11,581 bases of DNA from Clostridium sp. (GCA_003539755.1 DPOH01000247.1:1-11581), one strand, 5' to 3'; numbered from the stretch's first letter, positions 1 to 8,540 are shown. Notes: generated by a model not told the origin, from the letters alone. Made by a program: numbers and translations.

Positions 1-153
1 CTGTTGAACATCTAATACTATCTTAGCAATAGAAAGTACAATACCTATAATCATACCACTTACAAACAAAACAAAAAAAGGTAAAATAATTGCCAAAAAA
101 ATTTTCCATCCACTTCTAAGTTGTTTTTCGTCATTAACAAAAATATTCTTCAA
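1..153 (-). CDS. CPBP-family intramembrane metalloprotease, N-terminal fragment (partial)
   Basis: Only the first 51 codons are present; the frame is open to the window edge. The start is a TTG at 153-151, chosen because a run of six G (minus strand, 160-165) lies 6 nt upstream as a Shine-Dalgarno and no in-frame ATG is nearby. The N-terminus has a short soluble segment with LRSGWKI at about residues 11-17, then a long hydrophobic stretch (about 18-47) that should be the first membrane helix. An N-terminal 'LRSGWKI' before a helix is common in CPBP (CAAX protease/bacteriocin-processing, Abi) proteins of clostridia. Their catalytic EExxxR and H motifs lie further on and are outside the window, so neither the family nor activity can be confirmed. 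The gene follows the gltD terminator and has its own leader, so it is probably a separate unit with no visible link to nitrogen metabolism. Confidence 0.55.
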   Translation of the reverse strand, partial: MKNIFVNDEKQLRSGWKIFLAIILPFFVLFVSGMIIGIVLSIAKIVLDVQQ

Positions 154-177
154 TTCAATCCCCCCAATATCCTTAAA

Positions 178-203
178 TGCTATAAAATATTATATTTATA
201 GCA
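178..203. repeat. Perfect 9-bp inverted repeat in the leader of the CPBP-like gene
   Basis: TGCTATAAA (178-186) and TTTATAGCA (195-203) are perfect inverted repeats around an 8-nt centre. The centre contains TATAAT on the minus strand (189-194), a possible -10 element for the gene starting at 153. No good -35 is seen 17 bp upstream. It could be an operator over a weak promoter or a 5' UTR hairpin. No T-run follows on the minus strand, so it is not a terminator. Confidence 0.35.
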
Positions 204-244
204 CTTTAAAATTTTGCCATCTATTTCTTAATATTTCATTAATT

Positions 245-292
245 AAAAATAAAAATAAAGAATTTAGACTTAAACAAATCTAAATCCTTTAT
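245..292 (-). terminator. Intrinsic terminator of the glnA-nitR-gltB-gltD operon
   Basis: On the minus strand a 14-bp stem (arms 279-292 and 255-268, one G-U pair) with a 10-nt loop is followed by a T-rich tract (254 downwards). It lies 63 nt after the gltD stop codon. The plus strand also has six T after the stem (292-297), but there the G-U pair becomes an A-C mismatch. The minus direction is therefore the better fit, though some bidirectional action is possible. Confidence 0.85.
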
Positions 293-355
293 TTTTTAAT
301 TTATTTATATACTAGAAAATTAATTTCAAATCAATAAGTTACATACTATATTATC

Positions 356-1828
356 TTATTCTCTCAAGAATTTATCTACGGCTTCTCCAGCTGCAATTCC
401 ATCAGCAATAGCTCTTACAACTAAGCTTTGACCAGTTCTAGCATCTCCTGTAGAGAATACTTTAGGATTATTTGTGTTGAATGATCCATATTCTGATTTA
501 ATATTACCTCTTACATCAGATTCAACACCAAAAGCTTCTTTTATGTAGCTTTGTGAACCTGTGAATCCCATTGCTAATAATATTAATTCAGCTTTATAGT
601 TCTTTTCAGTCCCTGATACTGGAACTGGTGCAAATTTACCATTTTCACCTTTTTGCCATTCAACTTTTACAGTATCAACACTTTCAACATTTCCATCATT
701 ATCAGTATTTACTTTAGTTACTGTAGTTAAATATTCCCTTGGATCTTTTCCGAATAATTCAATATATTCTTCTTGGCCATAATCAACCTTAAGAACTTTA
801 GGCCATTCTGGCCATGGATTATTAGCTGCTCTTTCTTTTAATGGTTCACCCATTATTTCAAATTGAACTAATGACTTACATCCATGTCTTAATGAAGTTG
901 CAACACAATCTGTACCAGTATCTCCTCCACCAATAATAATTACATTCTTATCTTTAGCAGAAATATATTCATCATCTTCATGATTTGAATCTAAAAGGCT
1001 CTTTGTATTAGCTTTTAAGAAATCTACAGCAAAATAAATTCCTTTAGCATCTTCTCTTCCTTGTACTAATAAGTCTCTAGGCTGAGATGCACCAGTTGCA
1101 AGTACTACTGCATCAAATCCATCTAAAATTTCTGAAGCTTCATAGTCATGTCCAACATCAGCATTACAAACAAATTTTACTCCTTCTTCAGCCATTAGGT
1201 GTATTCTTCTAAGTACAACTTTTTTATCAAGTTTCATATTAGGAATACCGTACATTAATAATCCACCTGGTCTATCGTTTCTTTCAAATACTGTAACCTT
1301 ATGTCCGCATTTATTTAATTTATCTGCTACAGCAAGACCTGCAGGTCCAGAACCTATTACAGCTACAGTTTTACCTGTTCTATTAGCTGGTGCATTAGCT
1401 TTAACATCTCCATTTTCAAAAGCAGTATCTATAATTGCTCTTTCATTTTCTTTAATATTAACAGCTGGTCCATTAATTCCACATGTACATGCAGCTTGAC
1501 AAGGTGATGGACATACTCTGCTTGTAAACTCAGGAAATGGACTAGTTCTACTTAATCTTTCATATGCTAATTTCCATTTACCTCTATAAGCTAAGTCATT
1601 CCATTCAGGAATCAGGTTGTGCAAGGGGCAACCTGTAACCATTCCTGAAATTGAAATTCCTGACTGACAGAATGGAACTCCACAATCCATACATCTAGCA
1701 GCTTGAATCTGTTGTTCTTCTAAAGTAAGTCTTGTATGGAATTCATCATAATCTTTAAGTCTTTCTTGAACGTCTCTATTTTTACCTTCTTTTCTTTCAT
1801 ATTCTAAAAATCCAGTTGGTTTACCCAT
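356..1828 (-). CDS. gltD: Glutamate synthase (NADPH) small (beta) subunit
   Basis: This 490-residue protein oxidises NADPH on FAD and passes electrons through iron-sulfur clusters to the GltB large subunit, for reductive transfer of the glutamine amide nitrogen to 2-oxoglutarate in the cytoplasm. The N-terminal half has the cysteine-rich region expected to hold the [4Fe-4S] clusters (C46, C49, C54, C67, then C106, C110, C114, C116). An FAD dinucleotide fold follows (GSGPAG at 159-164, acidic E182 at the end of the second strand), then an NADPH fold (GGGDTG at 300-305) and a C-terminal FAD motif (GD at 461-462 in STGDARTG). Length is normal for GltD. The start ATG is preceded by AGGAGG (1839-1844), which overlaps the TAG stop of gltB. 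The gap is 14 nt, so translation is probably coupled and the subunits made in step. The terminator at 245-292 ends the transcript. Confidence 0.97.
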   Translation of the reverse strand: MGKPTGFLEYERKEGKNRDVQERLKDYDEFHTRLTLEEQQIQAARCMDCGVPFCQSGISISGMVTGCPLHNLIPEWNDLAYRGKWKLAYERLSRTSPFPEFTSRVCPSPCQAACTCGINGPAVNIKENERAIIDTAFENGDVKANAPANRTGKTVAVIGSGPAGLAVADKLNKCGHKVTVFERNDRPGGLLMYGIPNMKLDKKVVLRRIHLMAEEGVKFVCNADVGHDYEASEILDGFDAVVLATGASQPRDLLVQGREDAKGIYFAVDFLKANTKSLLDSNHEDDEYISAKDKNVIIIGGGDTGTDCVATSLRHGCKSLVQFEIMGEPLKERAANNPWPEWPKVLKVDYGQEEYIELFGKDPREYLTTVTKVNTDNDGNVESVDTVKVEWQKGENGKFAPVPVSGTEKNYKAELILLAMGFTGSQSYIKEAFGVESDVRGNIKSEYGSFNTNNPKVFSTGDARTGQSLVVRAIADGIAAGEAVDKFLRE

Positions 1829-1842
1829 TATTATAACGCCTC

Positions 1843-4800
1843 CTATTTACCTCTTACTTCTTTGAATGTTTTGATTAACGCTTCATCTTCATCACATCCA
1901 AGGTTTTTATACTTTTCAACAGTTTCAACTACTCTCTTATAATCTCTAGGAATTATCTTTATGAACTTAGCTTTTTCTGTTTGAAAATTAAATAATATTT
2001 TGTTGGCCTTAGGAGACCCTGTAGCATTTACATGTTCTTCGATTAATGATTTAATTTCATTTTCATCATCTAAACTTAATTCTTCTAAAAGAATCATTTC
2101 TTCATTGATATTTGTTCTGAAGTTTTCATCTTCTCTGTAAAGATAAGCAACTCCACCACTCATACCAGCTGCAAAATTTATACCTGTTTTACCTAAAACA
2201 ACTACTTTACCACCGGTCATGTATTCACATCCGTGAGCTCCAACACCTTCAACTACAGCAGTTACACCTGAATTTCTTACACAGAATCTTTCTCCTGCAA
2301 TACCATTTATATATGCCTTACCTGAAGTAGCACCATATAAAGCAACATTACCTATTAATATATTTTCTTCAGCTTTAAATGAAGATTTCTTTGGAGGATA
2401 AATTACAAGTTTACCACCTGATAGCCCCTTACCAAAGTAGTCATTAGCATCTCCTTCGACTTCGAATGTTAATCCATTTGGAATAAATGATGCAAAACTT
2501 TGACCAGCTGCTCCATTGCATTTAATAGTGATAGTATCTTCAGCTAATCCTTTATGCCCATTAACTTTAGTTATTTCAGATCCTAAAATAGTTCCAAGAG
2601 TTCTATCTGTATTAGTAATATTCACTTCATATCTAACCTTTTCACCATTTTCAATTGAATTCTTGAATTTATCTAAGAACACTTTTTCATCCATAACTTT
2701 ATTTAACTTAAAGTCATATTTCTTTTCTGGATTGAATTTAACAACTTTTCCTTTATATTTATCTGGTACATAAAGTATAGAGCTTAAATCAATATTTTGA
2801 GCCTTCCAGCCATGAGCATGTTTCTTTTGTTTAAGCTTATCTACTCTACCAATCATATCATCAACTTTTCTAAATCCAAGTTTAGCCATGATTTCTCTTA
2901 ATTCTTGAGCTATGAAATACATAAAGTTAACAACATATTCTGGTTTACCTTTAAATCTCTTTCTAAGCTCTTCATTTTGAGTTGCTACACCTACAGGACA
3001 TGTATCTAAGTTACATACTCTCATCATTACGCATCCTAAAGTTACAAGTGGTGCAGTAGCAAATCCAAATTCTTCTGCTCCAAGAAGAGCTGCTATAGCA
3101 ACGTCACGTCCACTCATAAGCTTACCATCAGCTTCTATTCTTACTCTTTCTCTTAATTCATTAAGAAGTAAAGTTTGATGAGTTTCTGCAAGTCCTAACT
3201 CCCAAGGAAGACCAGCATTTTTAATTGAGTTTCTTGGTGCAGCACCTGTACCACCATCATAACCTGAAATTAATATTACTTCAGCACCTGCTTTAGCAAC
3301 ACCAGCAGCAATTGTACCTACTCCACATTCTGAAACTAATTTAACTGAAATTCTTGAACCTGTATTTGCATTCTTTAAATCATAAATTAATTGTGCTAAA
3401 TCTTCTATTGAATAAATATCATGATGTGGTGGTGGTGATATAAGACCTACACCTGTAGTTGAATGTCTAGTCTTAGCAATCCAAGGATAAACTTTTCCTC
3501 CTGGTAAGTGTCCACCTTCACCTGGTTTAGCACCTTGAGCTAATTTAATTTGAAGTTCATCTGCATTTACTAAATATTCAGAAGTAACACCAAATCTACC
3601 TGAAGCTATCTGCTTAATTGAAGATCTTCTACTATCTCCATTTTCATCTACAATCCATCTTTCTCTATCTTCTCCACCTTCACCAGTGTTAGACTTTCCT
3701 CCAATTCTATTCATAGCAACAGCTAAAGCTTCATGAGCCTCTTTAGAGATTGATCCATAAGACATAGCTCCTGTTTTAAATCTCTTAACAATTTCTTCAA
3801 CTGGTTCAACTTCTTCTAATGGAATTTCCTTAGAAGTATAGTTGAATTCTAATAATCCTCTTAAAGTAACTTCAGCTTGTTCATCATCAATTAAAGCTGT
3901 ATATTCTTTAAATAATTCATAACTATTTTGTTTAGTTGATTGTTGTAATTTATGAATAGTTATAGGATTATATAAATGTTCTTCCTGACCATTATTTCCT
4001 GATCTTAATTTATCATATCCTGGACTATCTAATGTAAAGTCAGCAGCATAAGTTTTAGGTCTGAATCCATTGTCATGTCTTATTTCTGCTTCTTTTTGTA
4101 TTTCTTCAAGTCCAATACCTTCTATTCTGCTTGTAGTATTAGTAAAATATCTATCAATAACTTCTTTCTTTATACCGATAGCTTCAAAAATTTGAGCGCC
4201 TTGGTAAGATTGTATTGTTGAAATACCCATTTTTGAAAGTATCTTAGTTATTCCGCTAAGTACAGCATGATTGTAATTTTCAACTGCCTTATCATAATCA
4301 ACACCTTCAATTAGTTCTTCTTCGACTGAACCTCTAATACATTCATAAGCCATATATGGGTTAATAGCTGAAGCTCCAAATCCAAGTAATGTAGCAAAGT
4401 GATGTACTTCTCTTGGTTCACCAGTTTCAAGTATTAATCCTACAGAAGTTCTAGTACCTTTCTTAACCATGTATTGATTTAATGCTGAAACTGCAAGTAA
4501 TGATGGTATTGGAACTTTTTCCTTAGATACACTTCTATCTGATAATACTAACATTGTATATCCCTTTATATAAGCATCTTGAGCTTTTTCAAACAGTTCA
4601 TCTAAGGCATCTTCAAGGGATGTACCTTTATCAAATACAATATCTATAACCTTTGTTTTGATATTTCCTTTATTGTATTCTTTTATTTTAGCTAATTCTT
4701 CGTTTGTTATTATTGGAGAATCAAGTTTAATAACTTCACAGTTTGAAGGTCTATCTTCTAATAAGTTTCCTTCTGGTCCAATATACACATTTGTAGCTGT

Positions 4801-6423
4801 AACAATTTCTTCTCTTATTGCATCTATTGGTGGATTAGTAACCTGTGCAAATAGTTGTTTAAAATAATTAAATAAAGGATGAGCTTGTCTAGATAATACA
4901 GCAAGAGGAGTATCTATACCCATTGCTCCTAATGGTTCACTGCCAGTCTCTGCCATTTTAACTATTGTATTTTTGACTTCTTCATAAGTGAAACCAAAAG
5001 TCTTTTCTAATCTCTTTCTAGTTTCCTTATCATATTCAATCTTATACTTTTTGCTTTCTTCCATTTTATCTAAAGTAACAAGATTTTCTTCAAGCCACTC
5101 ACCATAAGGATGCTCTGTAGCATAAGCATGTTTTAATTCTTCATCACTTATAACTTCTTTTTTAGCTGTATCTACAAGTAGCATTCTTCCTGGCATTAAT
5201 CTATCTTTCTTTTCAACTAATTCTGGAGCTATATCTAATGCACCTACTTCAGAAGTAAGTATTAATTTTCTATCTTTAGTAATATAATATCTTGAAGGTC
5301 TAAGACCATTTCTATCTAAAACTGCACCAACCTTTTCTCCATCAGTAAATACGATAGAAGCTGGTCCATCCCAAGGTTCCATTAAAGTAGCATTATATTC
5401 ATAGAAATCTCTTTTTTCTTTACTCATAGTTCTACTCTTATACCATGGTTCTGGAATAAGCATCATAACAGCTCTGCTTAAGTCCATTCCATTCATATAT
5501 AAGAATTCTAAGTTATTATCGAAAATAGCTGAGTCTGATCCTTCTTTATTTATGATTGGAAGTACTCTGTTTAAGTCTTTACCAAGTACTCTAGACTTAA
5601 CATTAGTTTCTCTTGAATAAACCTTATTAACATTTCCTCTTAATGTATTTATTTCACCATTATGAATCATAAATCTATTTGGATGAGCTCTTTCCCAGCT
5701 TGGGAATGTATTAGTACTATATCTTGAATGCACTAGTGCTAAAGATGTAACTAATCTTTCATCTTCTAAATCCTTATAAAATTCTCTAAGCTGTGTAGAT
5801 AAAAGCATTCCTTTATATACGATTGTCTTAGAAGAAAATGATGCTATGTAGAAAGTTTCATTTAAGAATTTGCCTATCCATCCAGCTCTTTTTTCAATTA
5901 TTCTTCTCACAATATAAAGTTCTCTCTCGAAATCTTTTCCCTTCTTAGTTCCATTTGGCCTCTTAACAAAAACCTGCATTATATAAGGCATAGCTTCTAA
6001 AGATGCTTTACCAAGAATTGATGGATTTGTAGGCACCTCTCTCCAGAAAATAACCTTCATACTTTCTTCTTTGCATATATCTTCAAAAAGGCGCATAGAT
6101 TCTTCCCTTGCCTTTTTTTCCTGAGGCATAAACAGCATACCAACTGCATAATCACCTTCTTCAGGTAATTCTACATATTTGCTTTTTAATTCTTCTCTGA
6201 AGAATTCATCTGGTATATTAAACAATATACCAGCTCCATCTCCTGTATTTTCATCTGCACCAGTTCCGCCTCTGTGCTTCAATTTTTCTAATATAGTAAG
6301 ACAATCTGATAAAATTTCATGAGACTTCTCACCATCAATATTAACTATAGTTCCTATCCCACATGCATCATGTTCATAGTATGGACTATAAAGCCCTTGT
6401 TCATTTGGAATATACTTTTTCAT
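1843..6423 (-). CDS. gltB: Glutamate synthase (NADPH) large (alpha) subunit
   Basis: This 1526-residue protein catalyses, with GltD, glutamine + 2-oxoglutarate + NADPH to two glutamates. The order is a 20-residue propeptide, then Cys21 in EHDACGIG as the N-terminal nucleophile of a class II amidotransferase domain (about 21-430, with HSRYSTN at 232-238). A central domain follows, then the FMN/2-oxoglutarate synthase domain (TGAMSYGSIS at 884-893). C1131, C1137 and C1142 have the 6- and 5-residue spacing of the [3Fe-4S] ligands of known GltB proteins. A GXGXG beta-helix domain ends the protein (about 1265-1480, GLSGGK near 1333). Length is normal and the frame unbroken. AGAGGGGG (6431-6438) lies 7 nt before the ATG. 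It follows nitR after 108 nt with no clear terminator, so read-through from glnA is expected. Some species call this subunit gltA. Confidence 0.97.
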   Translation of the reverse strand: MKKYIPNEQGLYSPYYEHDACGIGTIVNIDGEKSHEILSDCLTILEKLKHRGGTGADENTGDGAGILFNIPDEFFREELKSKYVELPEEGDYAVGMLFMPQEKKAREESMRLFEDICKEESMKVIFWREVPTNPSILGKASLEAMPYIMQVFVKRPNGTKKGKDFERELYIVRRIIEKRAGWIGKFLNETFYIASFSSKTIVYKGMLLSTQLREFYKDLEDERLVTSLALVHSRYSTNTFPSWERAHPNRFMIHNGEINTLRGNVNKVYSRETNVKSRVLGKDLNRVLPIINKEGSDSAIFDNNLEFLYMNGMDLSRAVMMLIPEPWYKSRTMSKEKRDFYEYNATLMEPWDGPASIVFTDGEKVGAVLDRNGLRPSRYYITKDRKLILTSEVGALDIAPELVEKKDRLMPGRMLLVDTAKKEVISDEELKHAYATEHPYGEWLEENLVTLDKMEESKKYKIEYDKETRKRLEKTFGFTYEEVKNTIVKMAETGSEPLGAMGIDTPLAVLSRQAHPLFNYFKQLFAQVTNPPIDAIREEIVTATNVYIGPEGNLLEDRPSNCEVIKLDSPIITNEELAKIKEYNKGNIKTKVIDIVFDKGTSLEDALDELFEKAQDAYIKGYTMLVLSDRSVSKEKVPIPSLLAVSALNQYMVKKGTRTSVGLILETGEPREVHHFATLLGFGASAINPYMAYECIRGSVEEELIEGVDYDKAVENYNHAVLSGITKILSKMGISTIQSYQGAQIFEAIGIKKEVIDRYFTNTTSRIEGIGLEEIQKEAEIRHDNGFRPKTYAADFTLDSPGYDKLRSGNNGQEEHLYNPITIHKLQQSTKQNSYELFKEYTALIDDEQAEVTLRGLLEFNYTSKEIPLEEVEPVEEIVKRFKTGAMSYGSISKEAHEALAVAMNRIGGKSNTGEGGEDRERWIVDENGDSRRSSIKQIASGRFGVTSEYLVNADELQIKLAQGAKPGEGGHLPGGKVYPWIAKTRHSTTGVGLISPPPHHDIYSIEDLAQLIYDLKNANTGSRISVKLVSECGVGTIAAGVAKAGAEVILISGYDGGTGAAPRNSIKNAGLPWELGLAETHQTLLLNELRERVRIEADGKLMSGRDVAIAALLGAEEFGFATAPLVTLGCVMMRVCNLDTCPVGVATQNEELRKRFKGKPEYVVNFMYFIAQELREIMAKLGFRKVDDMIGRVDKLKQKKHAHGWKAQNIDLSSILYVPDKYKGKVVKFNPEKKYDFKLNKVMDEKVFLDKFKNSIENGEKVRYEVNITNTDRTLGTILGSEITKVNGHKGLAEDTITIKCNGAAGQSFASFIPNGLTFEVEGDANDYFGKGLSGGKLVIYPPKKSSFKAEENILIGNVALYGATSGKAYINGIAGERFCVRNSGVTAVVEGVGAHGCEYMTGGKVVVLGKTGINFAAGMSGGVAYLYREDENFRTNINEEMILLEELSLDDENEIKSLIEEHVNATGSPKANKILFNFQTEKAKFIKIIPRDYKRVVETVEKYKNLGCDEDEALIKTFKEVRGK

Positions 6424-6489
6424 GTAATTTCCCCCTCTAAAATATATCTTTGCTATATTGCTTATGAAAAATTTTTATCTTTTTACCTA

Positions 6490-6515
6490 AATTAAACAAT
6501 CATACTTGCTTAATC
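6490..6515 (-). promoter_or_regulatory. Hairpin with hexaloop between nitR and gltB
   Basis: On the minus strand GATTAAGCAA (6515-6506) pairs with TTGTTTAATT (6499-6490) over 10 bp with G-U pairs, closing exactly a 6-nt loop, GTATGA. It lies 16 nt after the nitR stop. No T-run follows, so it is not an intrinsic terminator. The hexaloop size recalls ANTAR targets, but it has G at position 1 and T at position 4, not the expected A1 and G4. It could instead be an mRNA processing or stability element. Confidence 0.35.
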
Positions 6516-6531
6516 AAAATATTATCTAAAT

Positions 6532-7092
6532 TTAAGCTAATTCTTCTAATATAAGATCTGCAATATCTTTCATTCTTTTACCAGAATCCATACTCAGCTT
6601 CTGCATATATCTAAAAGCTTCATTTTCAGTAATTCCTGAAGTTGTCATAAGCTTCCCTTTTGCTTTTTCAATAGCCTTCCTGTCTTCTAAAGTATGCTCT
6701 AACTTTTCAACCCTCTTCTTTAATTTTTCAATTCTCCTTTTACTTTGAAAAATTAAATCAATAGCATTAGTCAGTAGAATATTAGAAATCTTTGTACCTA
6801 TACAATAAATATCTGTATCCTCCTCTATATAAGATCTATATGGCTCATTGACTATTGCAAGGAAATTAGTCTGATCATATAGTGTCTCATATACATCTAA
6901 AAGGCTCATATCTTTATATTTATAACCGACTAATGCAAGGTCTGGGGAATATTTAATAACAGCTCTTATAAGTTCATTACCAGAACCACATAATGCCACA
7001 ATTTGATAACCTTCTTGACTTAACATCGCTTTTAATTTTTCTGATGTATCCGCATTATTTAAAGCTATAACAATTTTTTCTCTCTGCTCCAT
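6532..7092 (-). CDS. nitR: ANTAR-domain transcription antiterminator with degenerate receiver (NitR-like)
   Basis: This 186-residue protein is a two-domain ANTAR regulator. Residues about 5-115 look like a response-regulator receiver fold. A helical linker rich in K, R and E (about 117-140, likely coiled coil) leads to a C-terminal ANTAR domain (about 128-184) with the family pattern RKAIEKAKGKLM, then TENEAFRYMQKLSMDSGKRMKDIADLIL. ANTAR domains bind RNA hairpins with six-base loops and prevent terminator formation. The receiver is degenerate: G56 occupies the usual phospho-Asp position after PDLALV, and the N-terminal acidic pair reads as N12-N13. The ATG at 7092 is preferred over the in-frame GTG at 7104 because that GTG lies inside the Shine-Dalgarno AGGTGGGG (7099-7106). 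It follows glnA by 38 nt and precedes gltB. The likely target is the glnA leader hairpin (8521-8540). The name nitR rests on the recalled clostridial gene order. Confidence 0.88.
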   Translation of the reverse strand: MEQREKIVIALNNADTSEKLKAMLSQEGYQIVALCGSGNELIRAVIKYSPDLALVGYKYKDMSLLDVYETLYDQTNFLAIVNEPYRSYIEEDTDIYCIGTKISNILLTNAIDLIFQSKRRIEKLKKRVEKLEHTLEDRKAIEKAKGKLMTTSGITENEAFRYMQKLSMDSGKRMKDIADLILEELA

Positions 7093-7120
7093 TGCAATCC
7101 CCACCTTAACAACTGATTAA

Positions 7121-7139
7121 AGATACAATTCTAGTATCT
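7121..7139 (-). repeat. Small hairpin across the glnA stop codon
   Basis: AGATAC (7139-7134) and GTATCT (7126-7121) form a perfect 6-bp stem with a 7-nt loop that includes the TAG stop of glnA (7131-7133). TTAATC follows, which is too poor a T-run for an efficient terminator. It may give partial polarity or protect the glnA message end, which would help glnA outrun nitR-gltBD in expression. That role is inference only. Confidence 0.3.
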
Positions 7140-8462
7140 ATTTAAATAATGTTCAATTTCCCAGTCATGTACCTTTGTTCTGTAATCATCCCATTCAGCT
7201 TCTTTAGCTTCAACGTAATTATTAAAAATATGATCTCCTAATGCTTTTTTAGCTATTTCACTGTTCTTCAAGAAATTTACCGCTTCATATAAGTTATTTG
7301 GTAGGTTTTCAATTCCAGCTTCTTTTCTTTCTTTATCTGTCATAGCAAATATATTAGCAACTGTTTCATCTTCTACTTGTAATTTATTTTTAATTCCATC
7401 TAATCCTGCCTGCAATAATACTGCTAGTACTAAATATGGATTTGCACTTGGATCCGGGCATCTAAGCTCTACTCTAGTTCCTGCACCTCTAGATGCTGGC
7501 ACTCTGATTAATGCTGTTCTATTACTACAAGACCATGCTAGATAAACTGGAGCTTCATATCCAGGAACTAATCTCTTATAAGAGTTTACTAATGGATTGG
7601 TTACAGCAGCTAATCCTTTAATATGTTTTAATATACCAGCTATAAACTGATATGCTATTTCACTTAATCCATTTTTATCGCTTGAATCAGCAAAAGCATT
7701 CTTTCCATCTTTAAATAATGACATATTAATGTGCATTCCTGAACCGTTTATTCCGAATATTGGTTTTGGCATAAATGAAGCATATAACCCGTGTCTTTGA
7801 GCAATAGATTTAACAACTAATTTAAATGTCATTATTTTATCTGCTGTTTCTAGAGCGGGACCATATTTAAAGTCTATTTCATTTTGTCCTTCTGCAACTT
7901 CATGGTGGGAAGCTTCTATTTCAAATCCCATATCTTCTAATGCCAAAGTTATATCTCTTCTTGCATTTTCCCCTAAGTCTGTTGGTGCTAAATCAAAATA
8001 TCCTGCATTATCCTGAGTCTTAGTAGTAGCATTACCATTCTCATCTGTTTCAAATAAGAAGAATTCACATTCTGGTCCTACATTCATTTCATATCCAAGA
8101 CTTGCAGCATCCTCAAGAGCTCTCTTAAGCGCATACCTTGGATCACCTTGGAATGGTTCACCATCTGGTCTATAAATATCACATAATAATCTTGCTACCT
8201 TACCCTGCTGTGGTCTCCATGGAAAAATTGCAAAACTGTCTAAAATAGGTCTTAAGTACATATCTGATTCTTCAATCCTAACAAACCCCTCAATTGAAGA
8301 ACCGTCAAACATAATTTCATTATTAAGAGCTTTTTCTAATTGCTTTTCAGTTATTGCTACATTTTTTAATGATCCAAAGATATCTGTAAATTGAAGTCTT
8401 ATAAACCTAACACCATTTTCTTCAACCAGCTTTAAGATATCTTCCTTAGTATACTTTGCCAT
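7131..8462 (-). CDS. glnA: Glutamine synthetase, type I-alpha
   Basis: This 443-residue enzyme makes glutamine from glutamate, ammonium and ATP as a cytoplasmic dodecamer. Visible motifs are DGSS at 53-56, metal-binding E131 and E133, E188 and E195 in HHEVAEGQNEIDF, the NGSGMH ATP/metal segment ending at H244, the glutamate flap NPLVNSYKRLVPGYEAP (289-305, E303), and R334 in VELRCPDP. R62 in FVRIEESD matches the Arg that in Bacillus GS is linked to glutamine feedback inhibition. There is no I-beta type insertion or adenylylation segment. Length matches Bacillus GlnA (444). The frame extends upstream to an ATG at 8543, but those 27 codons are encoded by the leader hairpins and terminator. The start at 8462 has AAAGGGGG (8470-8477) 7 nt upstream and gives the family N-terminus MAKYTKEDI. 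It is first in an operon with nitR, gltB and gltD. Confidence 0.97.
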   Translation of the reverse strand: MAKYTKEDILKLVEENGVRFIRLQFTDIFGSLKNVAITEKQLEKALNNEIMFDGSSIEGFVRIEESDMYLRPILDSFAIFPWRPQQGKVARLLCDIYRPDGEPFQGDPRYALKRALEDAASLGYEMNVGPECEFFLFETDENGNATTKTQDNAGYFDLAPTDLGENARRDITLALEDMGFEIEASHHEVAEGQNEIDFKYGPALETADKIMTFKLVVKSIAQRHGLYASFMPKPIFGINGSGMHINMSLFKDGKNAFADSSDKNGLSEIAYQFIAGILKHIKGLAAVTNPLVNSYKRLVPGYEAPVYLAWSCSNRTALIRVPASRGAGTRVELRCPDPSANPYLVLAVLLQAGLDGIKNKLQVEDETVANIFAMTDKERKEAGIENLPNNLYEAVNFLKNSEIAKKALGDHIFNNYVEAKEAEWDDYRTKVHDWEIEHYLNRY

Positions 8463-8482
8463 TAAAATTCCCCCTTTAATAT

Positions 8483-8529
8483 AAAAAAAAGCGCACAATA
8501 GATATGTCAGTACCAAATCTATTGAACGC
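8483..8529 (-). terminator. Conditional terminator in the glnA leader
   Basis: On the minus strand GCGTTCAATAGAT (8529-8517) pairs with ATCTATTGTGCGC (8503-8491) at 12 of 13 positions (one T-T mismatch, one G-U), around a 13-nt loop. Eight T follow (8490-8483). It lies between the glnA promoter and Shine-Dalgarno, so it would stop transcription before glnA. Its left arm reuses nine bases, GCGTTCAAT, of the upstream hexaloop hairpin (8521-8540), so the two structures cannot coexist. Confidence 0.85.
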
Positions 8530-8540
8530 CATTGCTCAAT
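8500..8540 (-). promoter_or_regulatory. ANTAR-type RNA antiterminator in the glnA leader
   Basis: Hairpin P1: ATTGAGC (8540-8534), hexaloop AATGGC (8533-8528), GTTCAAT (8527-8521), a fully paired 7-bp stem with one G-U. The loop has A at position 1 and G at position 4, the features described for ANTAR RNA targets. A second hairpin follows directly (8520-8500). Its stem AGAT/ATCT is separated by a 3-nt bulge from two further pairs closing another A1/G4 hexaloop, ACTGAC (8511-8506). This P2 is less canonical because of the bulge and weak closing pairs. P1 shares bases with the terminator at 8483-8529, so stabilising P1-P2 would permit glnA transcription. The expected ligand is the ANTAR protein encoded at 6532-7092. 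Confidence 0.75.

Noticed and set aside
2516..2773. Plus-strand open frame inside gltB, and similar ones at 4658-4867, 9945-10193 and 10440-10736
   Set aside because: They lie opposite well-conserved enzyme genes, have no ribosome site, and their compositions are what the reverse strand of those genes gives.
6480..7130. Antisense RNA to glnA read from downstream, as reported for a solvent-producing clostridium
   Set aside because: I saw no plus-strand promoter and no extended complementarity to the glnA start region by eye. A local alignment of 6480-7130 against 8440-8560 would settle it.
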